A program made the translations under genes and the position numbers. From Cryptomeria japonica (Eukaryota > Streptophyta > Pinopsida > Cupressales > Cupressaceae), in the NCBI RefSeq assembly GCF_030272615.1, contig NC_081405.1, positions 153,589,113 through 153,653,112 of the forward strand: DNA of 64,000 nt. The letters are read 5' to 3'. Below are positions 46,020-57,712 of the stretch, one piece after another. The notes beneath the pieces are model-generated. The model saw nothing but the letters and a program-made list of their open reading frames with translations, ran no database searches and had not been told where the DNA came from. How positions within the stretch are numbered: the stretch's first letter is position 1; the number at the start of each line of letters is the position of its first letter.

Positions 46020-46947
46020 GGTACTTATCTTGAGTTTTTTTTTTCCATTATCTCTTGAGGTATACATATTATCCTCTTCTCTGATCAGATTGTATTTGTA
46101 CCACATGTGTTGATAGGAGGTATTTATGATTCTATTTGCATATTGTGTATTATTACAATTCTTCATTTGGGTTAGATGTTGATGTGTGTATCTCATGAGG
46201 TGTGGGTAGGTAAACTGCATCTCATCCTAAAAGCTAATTTTTAATTTGATGAGGTTTGGGCTCTATGCTTCTTGTTCTAACTATGGGTTTAAGGCATTTT
46301 TACATCAAATTATCTGTCTCTATTACTTCTTGAGCTATGCATGTTATCTTCCTCTCGATTCAGATTCTATTTGCATCACATGTGTAAATAGGTGGCTTAT
46401 GCCATTATTTACATATGCTGTGGTCTTAAAATTTGTTTTTGAGCTAGAGAATGGGGTGTATATCCCATGTGGTATGGTTAAAAGGTAATTTGCAGTCTTT
46501 TGTAGTATGCATGTTTATCTAAAAGGTTTAATTGTTTCTCTATTGAAGGTCGAGGAATGTTTTTCCTGACGATTATGTAAAAGGCAGTGGAATGCATTGT
46601 ATAGGTCGTTATCTGATATTGATACGATATTTTGTCTTTGAGTAATTGGCATTGATAACAACATTTATAGGGTGGTGGCATGTGTGATCTGTATAGTCTT
46701 TATTTTTAGTCCTTTATAAGATTTGGCATGCTTATAACTTTTTAACATTTGGTACATTCCTGAGTTTTTATTACTTGATGTAAGTACCATATTGTTGGCC
46801 TCCTTGTGTGTGTTTTGGCCTTGACAGAATTGGCTTATGGGATAATCATAATTGAAGGTGGCGTCCTTGCTTGTGGGAGATGCATTTATGGGATTTAGTG
46901 TAAGGGTTATTAATTTGTGTGAATTGTTCTAATCAAGCAAGCTTGCA
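46020..46947 (+). other. LINE 3' region with a diverged internal duplication
   Basis: No gene. Two blocks, about 46035-46235 and 46318-46500, share the same order of phrases: CTCTTGAGGTATACATATTATC versus CTTCTTGAGCTATGCATGTTATC; GATTGTATTTGTACCACATGTG versus GATTCTATTTGCATCACATGTG; GGTAAACTGCATC versus GGTAATTTGCAGTC. The spacing is about 285 bp. Confidence 0.55.
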
Positions 46948-47867
46948 ATGGATATTTTGCAGTTTCTTTATGGAAAATTAAGGACGGGTTTTTCAACTAT
47001 GTTATATTATGCTACTGTCAAAGCGGTTTATGTTATGTATTTTGTGGCTTTTTCGGAGCCCTTCCTACTGCAAATGTCTTCTTCTCTACCCATTGGTGTT
47101 TATAGAGTGGTTTTAGAAGCCCGATCATTGGGGGAAGAAGATGAGGACAATTCTATCAAGCTTGGTAAGGTTTTTAACTTGTTTACTCCTGCGGTGGATT
47201 TTGAATTCCGTAAGCTTTTGGGATGTCGGTGGTTGCAAGTTTGCCCTCAAGTTTCTTATGCTGAGCTTCTCTCTTGCTTTGTTACTATTTTCTTTGATGT
47301 TTTACTTGATATGGACTTGGTTCGCCTCTTGGTGTCGATGCTTATTTTTCTACCAATATGCAATTGGGCATTGGTTTCTCCTGCATTGGCTGGTTATCGG
47401 TTTGATATGGGGTCTTTCTCCCTCGTCATGAGCTTATGGCTAGTGGCTGGTCTGGCCAATTACTGGATGATTTATGAATGGGTTTGATATGTGATTCCAT
47501 GGAAGACACTTGGGCCTCTATGGATTTTTTGTTGTATTTGGCTCCTGATCAGTATGTGGATAGAGCTTGGGTTGTCTTTCAAGCATTACATTCATTAATC
47601 ACTCTGGGTTTTTTGTGTTCCACTCCTTCTTGTTTGGGTTTTCCTTTAAGGATTATTCCACCTCCGACCTCACCTTATGAACCTTCAGAAGAAAGCTCTA
47701 GTTCTTGGTTTTTGGATAACCAACTATGTTCTTTTTGTAGTTGGTGGAATGTTTTTTTGCAGGCTAGAAGGTTCTACGGCTTCTATTTTGCTCGGTTGAT
47801 TATCTATGGTTCTGGAAGGGAACTTTATCTCATTTATCTACTTGGCGGTCCTACATGGCAATTTTAA
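46948..47867 (+). CDS. Two overlapping unassigned ORFs in the LINE 3' region
   Basis: The first (46948-47487) is 179 codons from ATG: MDILQFLYGKLRTGFSTMLY, then SLGEEDEDNSIKLGKVFNLF and a hydrophobic second half with likely membrane-type stretches (LVRLLVSMLIFLPICNWALV; SFSLVMSLWLVAGLANYWM). The second (47478-47867) overlaps it by 10 nt in another frame: MGLICDSMEDTWASMDFLLY and PPTSPYEPSEESSSSWFLDN. No family is recognised. Both could be long by chance in T-rich DNA, but two consecutive open frames of 179 and 129 codons in a decayed element are unexpected. They lie between the RNase H end and the LINE tail. Confidence 0.25.
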
Positions 47868-48031
47868 TCTATCCTTCTTTTAGTGAAACTCTGGTTTTTT
47901 TGAATTGTCCTATGGGACTCTTGTAAAAATTGTAGAGATAGGGGGTTGGGGGTATGATTGGATAGTTCATATGATGTAAGGGTAGTGCATATTTTTATCT
48001 ATTTTGAAGGCTACAACCAGAGGTTTTCTTG

Positions 48032-48068
48032 CGGGTTCTTTCCTGTTGGTATGCCTTTTTTGAACCCG
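48032..48068 (+). other. Hairpin near the LINE 3' end
   Basis: CGGGTTC (48032-48038) pairs with GAACCCG (48062-48068) around a 23-nt loop, about 55 bp before the A-rich end. 3'-end hairpins are a usual recognition feature of LINE RNAs for their own RT. Confidence 0.45.
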
Positions 48069-48202
48069 ATGTAAACACTTTATTATTAATATATATGTTT
48101 AGTGGATATTCCACTTTTATTGAAAATAAAATAAAATAATAATCTCTCATTAAATTAGTACTAAATATTAATATCAACTATTTTATTTAATTTATTATAA
48201 AC

Positions 48203-48207
48203 TATGT
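48203..48207 (+). other. Target site duplication TATGT (left copy)
   Basis: TATGT precedes the 5' LTR and recurs at 63333-63337 right after the 3' LTR. Five bp fits an LTR-retrotransposon integrase. Confidence 0.9.
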
Positions 48208-49145
48208 TGTAGACACCGAAAATTAATATTTAATTAATTTAAGCTTGTCAACATAATTAATTGATTGTGTTATCCTTATTCTTCTCAGTGTTAATTAAAT
48301 CCAATTTAATTAATCCTGTCACTATTCTCCCATGATTAATTTATCAAATAAATTAATTGTTCCTCTATTCTTCTAAAGTCCCTCCAATAATTATTTCCTC
48401 TAAACCCACTCAGTTAATTAATTTTAATTAATTAACCTAGTCATGTGATTCCTACAAATCAATTTTCTTAATCCCCACTTAACCTAATTAATTCTTCTAG
48501 AATCTCTCATAATCCCACTTATCATTATTCTCCAATTTTATATTCCCCACTCATGTCACATCAACATTGAGCCTCTCAAAGAAATTCAAATTTCTTTGAA
48601 TCCCTCCATGCATCTTTTTTGGAATTTTTAATTCCTCTCCCCTTTCCCCAAGGAATTTTATATTCCCGTTTATTTGCCTAAGGCATCCTTGATCCATGCC
48701 CACTATTTCAAATCAATCTCAACCTTCCATAACCAAATCAATCTTGGCCCTTGATAGGCCTCCTCCAATCTATAAATTGGAGGATCATTTCCTCACAAAG
48801 GAATCCACTTCGTCTATAGCATTCTCATGTTGCTAATTTTCTCTTCTATTCTCTTCTATCATATCCTTATAATGTCCTCATAATCCTTCAATCCATTAAT
48901 CCAAAACTATCCAATCCATTATAATCCCAAACTCAAATCCATATCCCAATTTTGCTGAGCAAATGAGAGCAATCCACATCAAGTGGAGCATCAAAGGGGC
49001 GCATCTTCCACTTCATCAAACTCAATCTGAGGGAGAGGTAAAAGACAAGGTATAAAGTTGGTTCTTTGCATTTGTATTTTGTCTTGTTTGATCTCTATGC
49101 ATCCTAACCTCCTTTGTCTTTTTCTCCGTCTTTTCCCTATCTTCA
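48208..49145 (+). repeat. 5' LTR of the 15-kb element
   Basis: Starts TGTAGACACCGAAAATTAAT, ends TATCTTCA. It matches the 3' LTR closely throughout; a main difference is a 25-30 bp insertion or duplication in the 3' copy near 63140-63170 (CCACATCAAGCAAGGAGCA). Contains a near-palindromic TATA region at 48761-48784. Rich in AATTAATTAA in the first 300 bp. Confidence 0.93.
48761..48784 (+). promoter_or_regulatory. LTR TATA box inside a 24-bp near-palindrome
   Basis: TATAAA at 48771 is centred in TCCTCCAATCTA / TAAATTGGAGGA, which is a perfect inverted repeat except for one base. The 3' LTR copy (62926-62949) is perfect. It lies about 560 bp into the LTR, suitable for a U3 promoter. Confidence 0.6.
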
Positions 49146-49148
49146 TTC

Positions 49149-49166
49149 TGGCACGCCCGGTGGGAC
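49149..49166 (+). other. Primer binding site of the 15-kb element
   Basis: TGGCACGCCCGGTGGGAC starts 3 nt after the LTR. The TGG start and GC-rich body are typical of tRNA-primed sites of Gypsy-like elements and clearly differ from the Copia primer sites in the window. I do not assign the tRNA. Confidence 0.7.
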
Positions 49167-51324
49167 CCACGTCCCTAAATTTAACATTTTGTGGAGTTTT
49201 TTGTGAATTTTTAGTCACGGGTGTCAAAACAGCGCAAGCGCATGTACTCTAGCGTGACTGCCACAAGATCAGTGCGAGCGTAACCTACTTTGGTGCGTGT
49301 GCACACACTTTAGTGTGTAGGATTTGAATTTGAAAATTCTAACCCACCTTTTCTGCAGGTTTACCAATTAGTGGGAGCGCCATACGAACAACATCATCTC
49401 GTCCATTTTCCTCTCTCCTATTCTTCCACATTCTATTTTGTTCCATAATTAGTGATTAAAAACACACTAAAAAGACAAAAAAAAAAAATTAAAAAAAATT
49501 ATAGTTAGTTTTGTGTCTAGTTATCCTTTTTTTTAGGAAGTGTCTCTTTAGCGCAAGTGGTCTGACAAAATCCCGAACATTTTTAAATTTTTTAAATTTC
49601 AAATTTTTGTTGTACTAACTTGTTTTAGCGTGAGGGCATGTGCTTCAGCGTGACTACCATCCAAGTAGTGCGTCCAACTGCAAGTATAATCCATCATTTT
49701 CAGGAATTTTCTCATTCTCTATTATTTTCTTGCTTTTGGCTTTTTGACCCCCTGCAGTGCATACACAGGTGCTTCAACGTGAGTGTCTGCAGAACAACGT
49801 GAGCATTGTTTTTGTAGAATTTTGTCTATGAATCAGTTTTTTTAGTTTTACAGGTCCTACTTGAGTGGTCCAAGACATAATAAAAAATACTAATCTGATA
49901 TTTTGCAGGTTGCCTAAGGAAATCCAACCAAACATTGTGTTTTTCCTAATCTTTTTTTTTCTGGGCACCTAGATCTAATTAGGGGTAAAAGAACTCTTGC
50001 TTTTTGGGTTTGAGGAAAGTGTAGAGGTAGGAGAGTATGCTTTTGTCTACATAGATAATTAGAAATCTAGACCCTTGAAACTTTTCTTGTTTGCTTGCAT
50101 GTTTTTACCCTTAGTAGGTCTGCCCTCTCAATTTGGTGAGAGGGGAACCACCCAAGTGAATACGACTAAAACCTAAGCATTCCAACTCACTATAATAAAT
50201 AGGCCTCTTGGGATGAAAATTTTGGAGGACAGAGCTATTTGAGAGTTCACTCTCATATTGGGCATTTTGTAGGGCCTTTAGGTCTCAATCATGCCTATGT
50301 GACTACATCTTGCTTGGTACTTTGTAGGGCTATAGGCCTCAATTGTGCTTGCATGACTACAAGGAGTATTCTTTGATGAAAATCCTAAATAAGAACTCTA
50401 AGATTAGAGACCACCCGGATCACCTCCAAAATGTGGATAATCTTTGTGCAAGGGAGATAGTAACTCCCCCAAGAGACTTGCCATTTTGTGCCCCCATTAG
50501 TGTTTGGAGTTGACTAATACGGTGTTGAGAATCCATTGCATGAGACTCAATGATCGTATTCTGATTAGCTATTGGGTGTGTACCTAAGTCAGCAAGCAAA
50601 GGTTTTCCTCCTCATCCAACTTCCTAGGATAGCATGCTATGTGGTCAACGTGTATTCATTGCTTGACATCTCTTGCCAAGACCATCATTCCTCCAACCAA
50701 TCAATCCTCCCTCTTTCCAAATTCCATCTTGTCATCATCAAAACAATCCCCAATCTATCTATCCAAGTAATTCTCTAATCCCCAATCCACTTTCATCCAT
50801 TCAAACAATCATCCTTCCTCAAACAACATTTTTGTCCAAATCATTCATCCGACTTTGGGTAGCCTTCCCCTTTCTTCTCCCTATTATCTATCCATTCTTC
50901 CATAATCATTCTTCTTCTAATCCAATCAAATCTCCAAAATTCTAATCAATCAATCAATCCATCTTTTTAATCTCGTTATCCAATCCCTCATCAATGAATC
51001 ATCCAATCCTTTAATCAAATTAAATCCAATCCATCATCAATTCCCATCTAAGTCCCAATCTAAAGGCTAAGGTGTCATCCTAATCCAAATAAATCATGTC
51101 CTCAATCAAATCCAATCCAATCCAATCCAATCAAGTCCTAATCCAAGGACCAATCCAATCAAATCAAGTCCAATCCAAATCAAATCCAATCCAAATCTAA
51201 TCAAATACAATCCATCATCATTCGAAGCCAATTCCTAATCCTCATCTTCATTTAACATCATCTTCATCATATTTCTCCTCCAAAACATATTCATCCAATT
51301 CTAGTCTAATCCCTCATTCTCAAC
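49167..51324 (+). other. Long leader of the 15-kb element: spaced GCG words, then TCCAA repeats
   Basis: No gene. From 49205 to 49810 words such as TAGCGTGA, AGTGCGAGCG, TAGCGCAAG and CAACGTGAGT recur at irregular spacing in AT-rich DNA. From 50660 to 51300 the plus strand is pyrimidine- and A-rich with TCCAA pentamer runs (for example 51110-51133). Confidence 0.6.
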
Positions 51325-51851
51325 ATGGCTACTGAAAATTTCAGAGCTTGGTATGAGCAGATGCTCATGGAAGTTCACGACCCACCTTAACCTGCCTACC
51401 AAGTCAATCCCATAAAATCCCATCCATCCATCATATCCCCATCCATATCATCTCAGCACACTATATCCAATACCCATCTATATCATATCTCTTACCCTTC
51501 CTCTACCTTTGACAAGGTAAATCCATCTCATTCCCCATCCATATCTCCATATTATCCCTCATCCACATATATACCTCCATCTCCCCTCCCATCCATATCA
51601 CATTCCCCATCCTTTTACAACACATTCATTACCTCTACTCCCCATCCAAATCCTTTACTCCATAATCCCCCAATTATTAATCCTAATTCCCCAATCCATT
51701 ATCCCAATCCTCCATCTAATCCCAATCCTCCACCTAATCCTAATCTTCCAAAATCCATATTATACACATCCTCCAAGTCCATCTTCCATAATATTATCCA
51801 AGACATGCTAGCAAAGGAGACAAAATTCCCACCTCAAAACAAAGTTGCCAA

Positions 51852-53119
51852 TATTGGCATTTTGGATGAATTGATTATGTGTTGCGTTGATGTCAACACT
51901 AGTTGTTATGGTTTACTGACAGATAGGTTTTGGTTACCGGTAGAAGATCTAGTGTTACCGACATAAGAGACTATCCATTGGACACTTTCGGTATGTTTGG
52001 ATCACTGAAGTATGTTTGATTTCATGTGTTATATGCTCCATGAGCATGTTTTGGTTAGTTGGTATTGACTTGATAATCAGATTCTATCATTCACTCTGGT
52101 AAACCCTTACTGACACTGGTTTAAGGCTTTATCGACAGAGATTTCATTGAGGAATCGTGACAGGATGCATAATTGGTGTTGGTGCAACTTCTTCATGGAA
52201 TTTAGGATGCTGAACATGTTCTTTGATCATGCTTCAACTGGTTGAAGACATTGATTTGGTGTGGTGGACCCATAATAGGTCCGGTACCTATCTAGGTTAT
52301 GGACCGGTCTCATGCTAACGTGTACTCTAGATGTTACCAGGATGCTTCAAGAGGATTTAGGGATTTGTTATTATTGTTTTGGTCTTAAGCCGACATGGCA
52401 TATCATTGTAATATGGAATTATGTAATGATGTAATTGTAATATCTTTTAGGTAGCTGACCTAATTGGTTTAGGCCTTAGGGTTTATATAAATAAAAGGTA
52501 GAAAATCTTTGTAGAGTATCATGGTTATGAAAAAGGTCATGGTCAAGGAATGTAATGAGCAAATATTGTAATATCATTCAGGAAGAGGAGTTGGTAGATC
52601 ATTGGTGATCAAATTGGATTCAGAAGAGGATTTAGTCCTCTAGCACTGAGCTTAACCGAGACTGTAATCAGGCATGGTAGATACTATTTCTGGTAGTTCA
52701 CTCTATTGGATTGTTTTCCATTTATCTTGAGATGGTTGTAGCCTCTTAGTAGTCAGTGAGACTCTTTTGTAATGAGCAGTACGCTCTAGGCAGTGTGCCT
52801 TCCTGCAAGTCCAGGCCCCTCATTGTATCACATACTTTCTGCAGAAGTATCATCTGACTGTGGGTAGGCTTCCCACCATGGTTTTTCCCTTTCTGGGTTT
52901 TCCACATACAAATCATGGTGTTATGTGGTATGTTTCCTTTGTATTGATTATCTGGTTAATTGTTAAGTTGTGTTGTTTGCTGGTATCTATTCCTACCAGC
53001 ATCTGTATGTGCTTTACTAGTACTTGATTTTTTTGAGGTTCTATTGTGGATTAAAAGTTATAACATGTTAACAAATGATTCACCCTTCCCCTCTCAGTTG
53101 TTCACTGGTTATCCTAAGA
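51852..53119 (+). repeat. 5' LTR of the nested Copia
   Basis: Starts TATTGGCATTTTGGATGAATTG, ends GGTTATCCTAAGA where the 3' copy has GATTATCCTAACA. Contains TTGATGTCAACACTAG near the start, GTTTATATAAATAAAAGG (TATA box, 52491-52506) and GGTTTTTCCCTTTCTGGG before its end. Confidence 0.93.
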
Positions 53120-53121
53120 AT

Positions 53122-53133
53122 TTGTATCAGAGC
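53122..53133 (+). other. Copia primer binding site
   Basis: TTGTATCAGAGC, one change from TGGTATCAGAGC, 2 nt after the LTR end. Confidence 0.88.
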
Positions 53134-53177
53134 TTTGGCCCTCTTTTGCAGAAGCTTAACCACTTGAGGTAGATCCT

Positions 53178-54115
53178 ATGGTAACTAACACTTCTAATCC
53201 AGCGACAACTATTTTTAGACGAGAAATCCCTAAGCTTGATGGAACAAATTATGGGATATGGAAAATTTAAATGGAGACTTATCTTAGATGTCTTGGCAAG
53301 GATATTTAGGAGATCATTGAGAAAGGATACACACCTTATGATCCGACATCTAGCAATCCTGCTCCTACAGACTTGGATAAGAATATCTAAAATGATTATA
53401 GAGCTAGAGAAGCCCTCTTATTTGCACTTATTGATCACTAGATCATGGGATTGACTGATAAATCATCGACTAAGGTTATGTGGGAAAAATTGCAAACTTT
53501 GAATGAAGGTGATCCTACTGTAAAAATTGCTAAACTTGGTGGTTACCGAGTAAGATATGAAAACTTGAAGATGGAAGATAATGAAAGAATTGTTGTATTT
53601 ATGGAAAGAGTAAATGCAATTGTTATGGGAATTCAATGTTGTGGAGGATTTCTAAGTGAAGATGAAATAGTTTCCAAAGTCTTGAGAGCCCTTCCATCGA
53701 CTTACAAGATGAAGGCAACTGCAATTAATGAGTTAAGAATAATGGCAAACACTTCAGTTAACAAAGACATTCTGATTGGGAAATTATCTGCTTTTGACCT
53801 TGAAGAATTTGGATCTTCTGGAGCTGTAAAGTTTGAACCTTCTTTTCATACGTCATCATCATCATCATCATCATCTACCAGCAAAAGTGATTGGAAAGCC
53901 CTATATGCAAAAGAAATGGAAGACATGAGAAAAGAAGATGAAGAACTTGAGCAACTTGAAGCCTTATTCGCTAGAAGAGTACCTAAAGGACCAAGTGGAA
54001 GTAAGTATGAAGGAAAATCACCTTTTAAGTGTTTTGCATGGAATAAGATTGGTCATTTTGCACTAGATGTCTTGAAAGGAATGCAAGGTTTGAGAAAAGA
54101 GTTAAGAAATCTTTA
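53178..54115 (+). pseudogene. Copia gag (damaged zinc knuckle)
   Basis: ATG 53178 opens MVTNTSNPATTIFRREIPKL and DGTNYGIW; a TAA follows at the METYL block and another stop in DIWEI. The frame is open from 53445: MWEKLQTLNEGDPTVKIAKL, ERVNAIVMGIQCCGGFLSED, IGKLSAFDLEEFG and an eight-Ser run (53853-53876). The zinc knuckle reads CFAWNKIGHFA: its second Cys is Trp, and a frameshift at about 54060 removes the last Cys from frame. Gag therefore probably could not bind RNA. Confidence 0.92.
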
Positions 54116-57100
54116 AAGCCTAACCAGAACAAATATAGATTCAAGAAAAGTAAACAATGCTACATAGCAAATGAGGAAGGAGTAACTGATGACTCTGGAG
54201 ATCAACCGACAGAAGACTCTATTAGTGGATCTAACAATGGAAAAGAATGGGTGTTCTATGCTTTGAAGGAAGATGAACCAGAACCTGTTATCAAAAATGA
54301 AGAAAAGGCCATGGCAACAAAAGTTGAAGATAAAGATGAATGGGTAATTTATAGTGGATGCTCACATCATATGATTGGAGATAAAAGGAAATTTCTGTCC
54401 CTGCAAGAATACAAGGGCGACCAAGTCAGATTTGGAGATGACAAGGAATGTATGATCAAAGGTAGAGGTATTATTTCTTTGGATGACAAGACTAATATTG
54501 ATAATGTCTATTATGTAGAAGGGTTGAAGCATAATATTTTGAGTGTTGGTCAATTGGTTGATAAGGGTTTTCAACTTCAGTTTAAAAATAGAAAATGCAA
54601 AATCATTAACAAGACTAGTTTGGATATTGTAACCGGTATTCAGACAAGAAGTAATATCTTTCACTTGAACACTGGTAATAAGACATGCTTAATTGCTCAT
54701 AGTGATGAGAGTTGGCTATGGCATAAGAGGTTGTGTCATGTTAATTTTGATTGTATTGTTAAGATCGGTTCAACTAAGGCAGTTAGAGATATACCTAAGA
54801 TTATGAAGCCTCATAATCTGGTATGTAAGGAATGTCAATTGGGTAAGCGAGTTAGAAGCTCTTTTAAGAGCATACATGATAAATCTAATGATGTACTTGA
54901 TTTGATTCATATTGACTTATGTGGTCCAACAAGGACTAGAAGATTTCAAGGTGATAGGTATTTCATGTTGATTATTGATGACTATTCTAGAATGATGTGG
55001 GTGAATTTTCTAAGGGAGAAGTCTGAAATTTTTGAGAAATTCAAGATCTTCAAAGCAAAGGTTGAAACTAAAACTGGATTGAAAATCAAATGTCTAAGAT
55101 TAGATCATGGAGGTGAGTTCACTTCTCATGAATTTAATAGTTATTGTGAGACAAATGGAATCAGGAGACAACTATCTGCACCTAGGACTCCTCGACAGAA
55201 TGGAGTAGTTGAAAGCAAGAACATAACCATTTTGGATGCAGTAAGATCTATGATGATGGAAGCCAAATTGCCTCATATCTACTAGAGAGAAGCAGTGAGT
55301 ACAATAGTCTACACATTCAACAGAGTTCACATCAAAGGTGAAACCGGTAAGACCCCTTATGAACTATGGTTTGGACATACACCTACTGTTAAATATTTCA
55401 AAATTTTTGGAAGTAAATGCTATATCAAAAGAGATGATTCAATTGGAAATTTTGATCCTAGATGTGATGAAGGGATATTTCTTGGTTATTCAATTTAGAG
55501 CAAAGAATATAGATGTTATAACAAAAGATTGTAGAAAATTGTTGAGAGTGCTAATGTGAAAGTGGACGAACAATACAAAAATCATTCTATATCATATGAC
55601 AGGGAACCGATAGTGGAAATGATCATAACTAAACCAACCATGCCTCAACTGGTACAAGAAGCTGAAACAGTTACACCAACACAATCAAAAAATTCAACTG
55701 TGACTGATGATCTGAGCAGTGAACCTGAATTTCAGAAGACACCAAGGTATGTAAGATTAAATAATTCTGAAGATCAAATTATTGGAGATAGGGATAAGAG
55801 AGTTATGACAAGAACAAAACTGGAAAATGAAGAGGTATGTCTTATTTCTCAAGTTGAACTGACAACTATTATTGAAGCTTATAAGGATAAACATTGGTTA
55901 AAGGCCATGGAAGATGAATTAGATCAGATAGAGAAAAATGAGACTTGGTCTTTAGTTCCCCGGCCTAAAAAATAAGAATGTTATAGGAACTAAATGGGTT
56001 TTTAGGAATAAATTGAATGAGGATGGTAAAGTTGTAAGGAACAAAGCTAGATTGGTTTGTAAAGGATATTCTCAAATGGAAGGAATTGATTATGGTGAAA
56101 TATTTGCACCTGTAGCAAGAATTGAAGCTGTTAGACTATTTCTTGCCTATGCATCTTACAAGAACTATAAGGTTTATCAAATGGATGTTAAATGTGCATT
56201 TTTGAATGGTGATCTTGAAAAAGAAGTATACATTGAGCATCCTAATGGATTTTCATTGACAGATGATAAAGATATGGTTTGTGGATTGAAGAAAACTTTA
56301 TATGGTTTGAAACAGACACCTAGAGCTTGGTATGAAAGGTTGGATAAATATCTTTTGAAGCTTGGTTTTACTAAAGGCAGTGCTGATAGTAATTTATATT
56401 ATAAGATCACTGATAATGATATTCTGACTATTGAAGTATTTGTTGATGATATCATTTTTGGAGGAGAAGATAAATTATGCATGGAATTTGCTAACAACAT
56501 GAAGAATAAATTTGAAATGTCCATGATTGGTGAGATGAGATTTTTCTTAGGTTTGTAGATTACTCAAACTGACAAATGCATTTTTATCTGTCAAACTAAG
56601 TATTTGAGGGAATTGTTGAAAAAGTTTGGAATGGATAATTCAAAACTGGTAAGTACTCCTATAGAAATAAGTGAGAAATTATCTATCAAGGATACTTCTA
56701 CACCGGTAAATCCGACAACGTATAAGTCTATGATTGGTGGTTTGTTATATCTAACTCAGACTAGACCTGATATTATGAATGCAATAAGTATTGTCTCTAG
56801 ATATCAAAGTAATCCTAAAGAAAATCATGAATGTGCAGTAAAGAGGATTTTCCGGTATTTGCAAGGAACAACAGAATATGGTTTATGGTATTCCAAAAAT
56901 GATGATTTCACTTTATGTGCATATACTGACTCAGATTGGGCATGAAATATTGATGATAGGAAGAGCACTTCTGGTGGAGCTTTATTTCTTGGAAAGAAAC
57001 TGGTTTCATGGATCAACAAAAAATAGTCATGCATTTCTTTATCTACTACAGAAGCTAAGTATGTTGTAGCATCAACTAATTGCACTCAAGTCTTGTGGAT

Positions 57101-57392
57101 GAAGCAAATGTTGAAGGATATAAGGGTAAATTGTAGTGAACCGGTAGTTATCTATTGTGATAACTCTGTAGCTATTGACATGTCTAAGAATATGATATTT
57201 CACTCTATGACTAAGCATATTTCAATAAAGTATAACTTTCTGAAGGACAAGGTAGAAGCAAAGGAAGTCAAATTGGTTTATGTGAACACTAAAGAACAGA
57301 TTGCAAATATATTCACTAAACCACTGTCTAAGGAATCATTTGAGTATTTGAGAGATAGGTTAGGGGTTTCTACCCCTTTGATAGATACTTGA
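54116..57392 (+). pseudogene. Copia pol: protease, integrase, RT, RNase H
   Basis: Protease: WVIYSGCSHHMIGDKRKF near 54341, with the catalytic Asp replaced by Tyr (GAT to TAT). Pre-integrase: SWLWHKRLCHVNFDCIVKI, CKECQLGKR. Integrase: LIIDDYSRMMWV, CLRLDHGGEFTSHEF, QNGVVESKN; TAG at 55283 replaces the Trp of the WREAV block. [53 protein letters not shown]. RNase H: AYTDSDWA, STTEAKYVVASTN, YCDNSVAIDMSKN, FTKPLSKESFEYL; ends LIDT at 57392. A frameshift at an A run (about 55966) separates integrase from RT. Few other stops. Confidence 0.94.
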
Positions 57393-57593
57393 TTAATGAA
57401 GTTCGTCATCAGTCCGACATGCATTATCAAAGACATTATTCATTCCAGCACTGATGAGTGGTGCTACTACTTAGGGGGAGTAGTTAGCTTTGAGATTTAG
57501 AGGTTTAAATTATTGCTTTGATATTTTTGTCAGATTTCTGGCATTGATGTCAAAGGGGGAGTGATAGTGATGTGAAAAATCATTCAGAACCTT

Positions 57594-57646
57594 ACAAGTC
57601 TCCCCCTATGGAGATTATTGGTTTTCATCCATAGGGGGAGACTTGT
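57594..57646 (+). other. Perfect 18-bp hairpin containing two purine/pyrimidine tracts
   Basis: ACAAGTCTCCCCCTATGG (57594-57611) is exactly complementary to 57629-57646 around a 17-nt loop. The right arm contains ATAGGGGGAGA, a polypurine-tract look-alike; the left arm carries its complement. It lies 67 bp before the true tract of the nested Copia. Confidence 0.85.
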
Positions 57647-57700
57647 TTGGCACTTCTCGATACTTAGATGTTTTTCACATCTAGTGTTGCCATCAATGCC

Positions 57701-57712
57701 AAAGGGGGAGAT
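57701..57712 (+). other. Polypurine tract next to 3' LTR
   Basis: AAAGGGGGAGAT preceded by TTGCCATCAATGCC. A second tract, CATTGATGTCAAAGGGGGAG, lies at 57543-57561. Confidence 0.88.

Larger units (their letters stand above)
39640..48139 (+). mobile_element. Long LINE (plant L1-like, with RNase H), decayed
   Basis: 5' leader (39640-39751), ORF1, overlapping ORF2 (endonuclease, RT, zinc-finger-like region, RNase H), a 2.1-kb 3' part and an A-rich end (AAAATAAAATAAAATAA, 48123-48139) are in order. About 8.5 kb is at the long end for plant LINEs because of the 3' part. The 5' end is inferred from the change from AT-rich DNA to GC-richer sequence near 39620. No convincing target duplication was found. 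Confidence 0.9.

Noticed and set aside
39582-48173. Possible LINE target duplication TAAATATTAATA (39582-39593 and 48162-48173)
   Set aside because: The words are AT-only, common in this DNA, and lie more than 20 bp away from both presumed element ends.
47995-48177. 60-codon minus-strand ORF over the LINE tail
   Set aside because: Chance frame in AT-rich 3' sequence.
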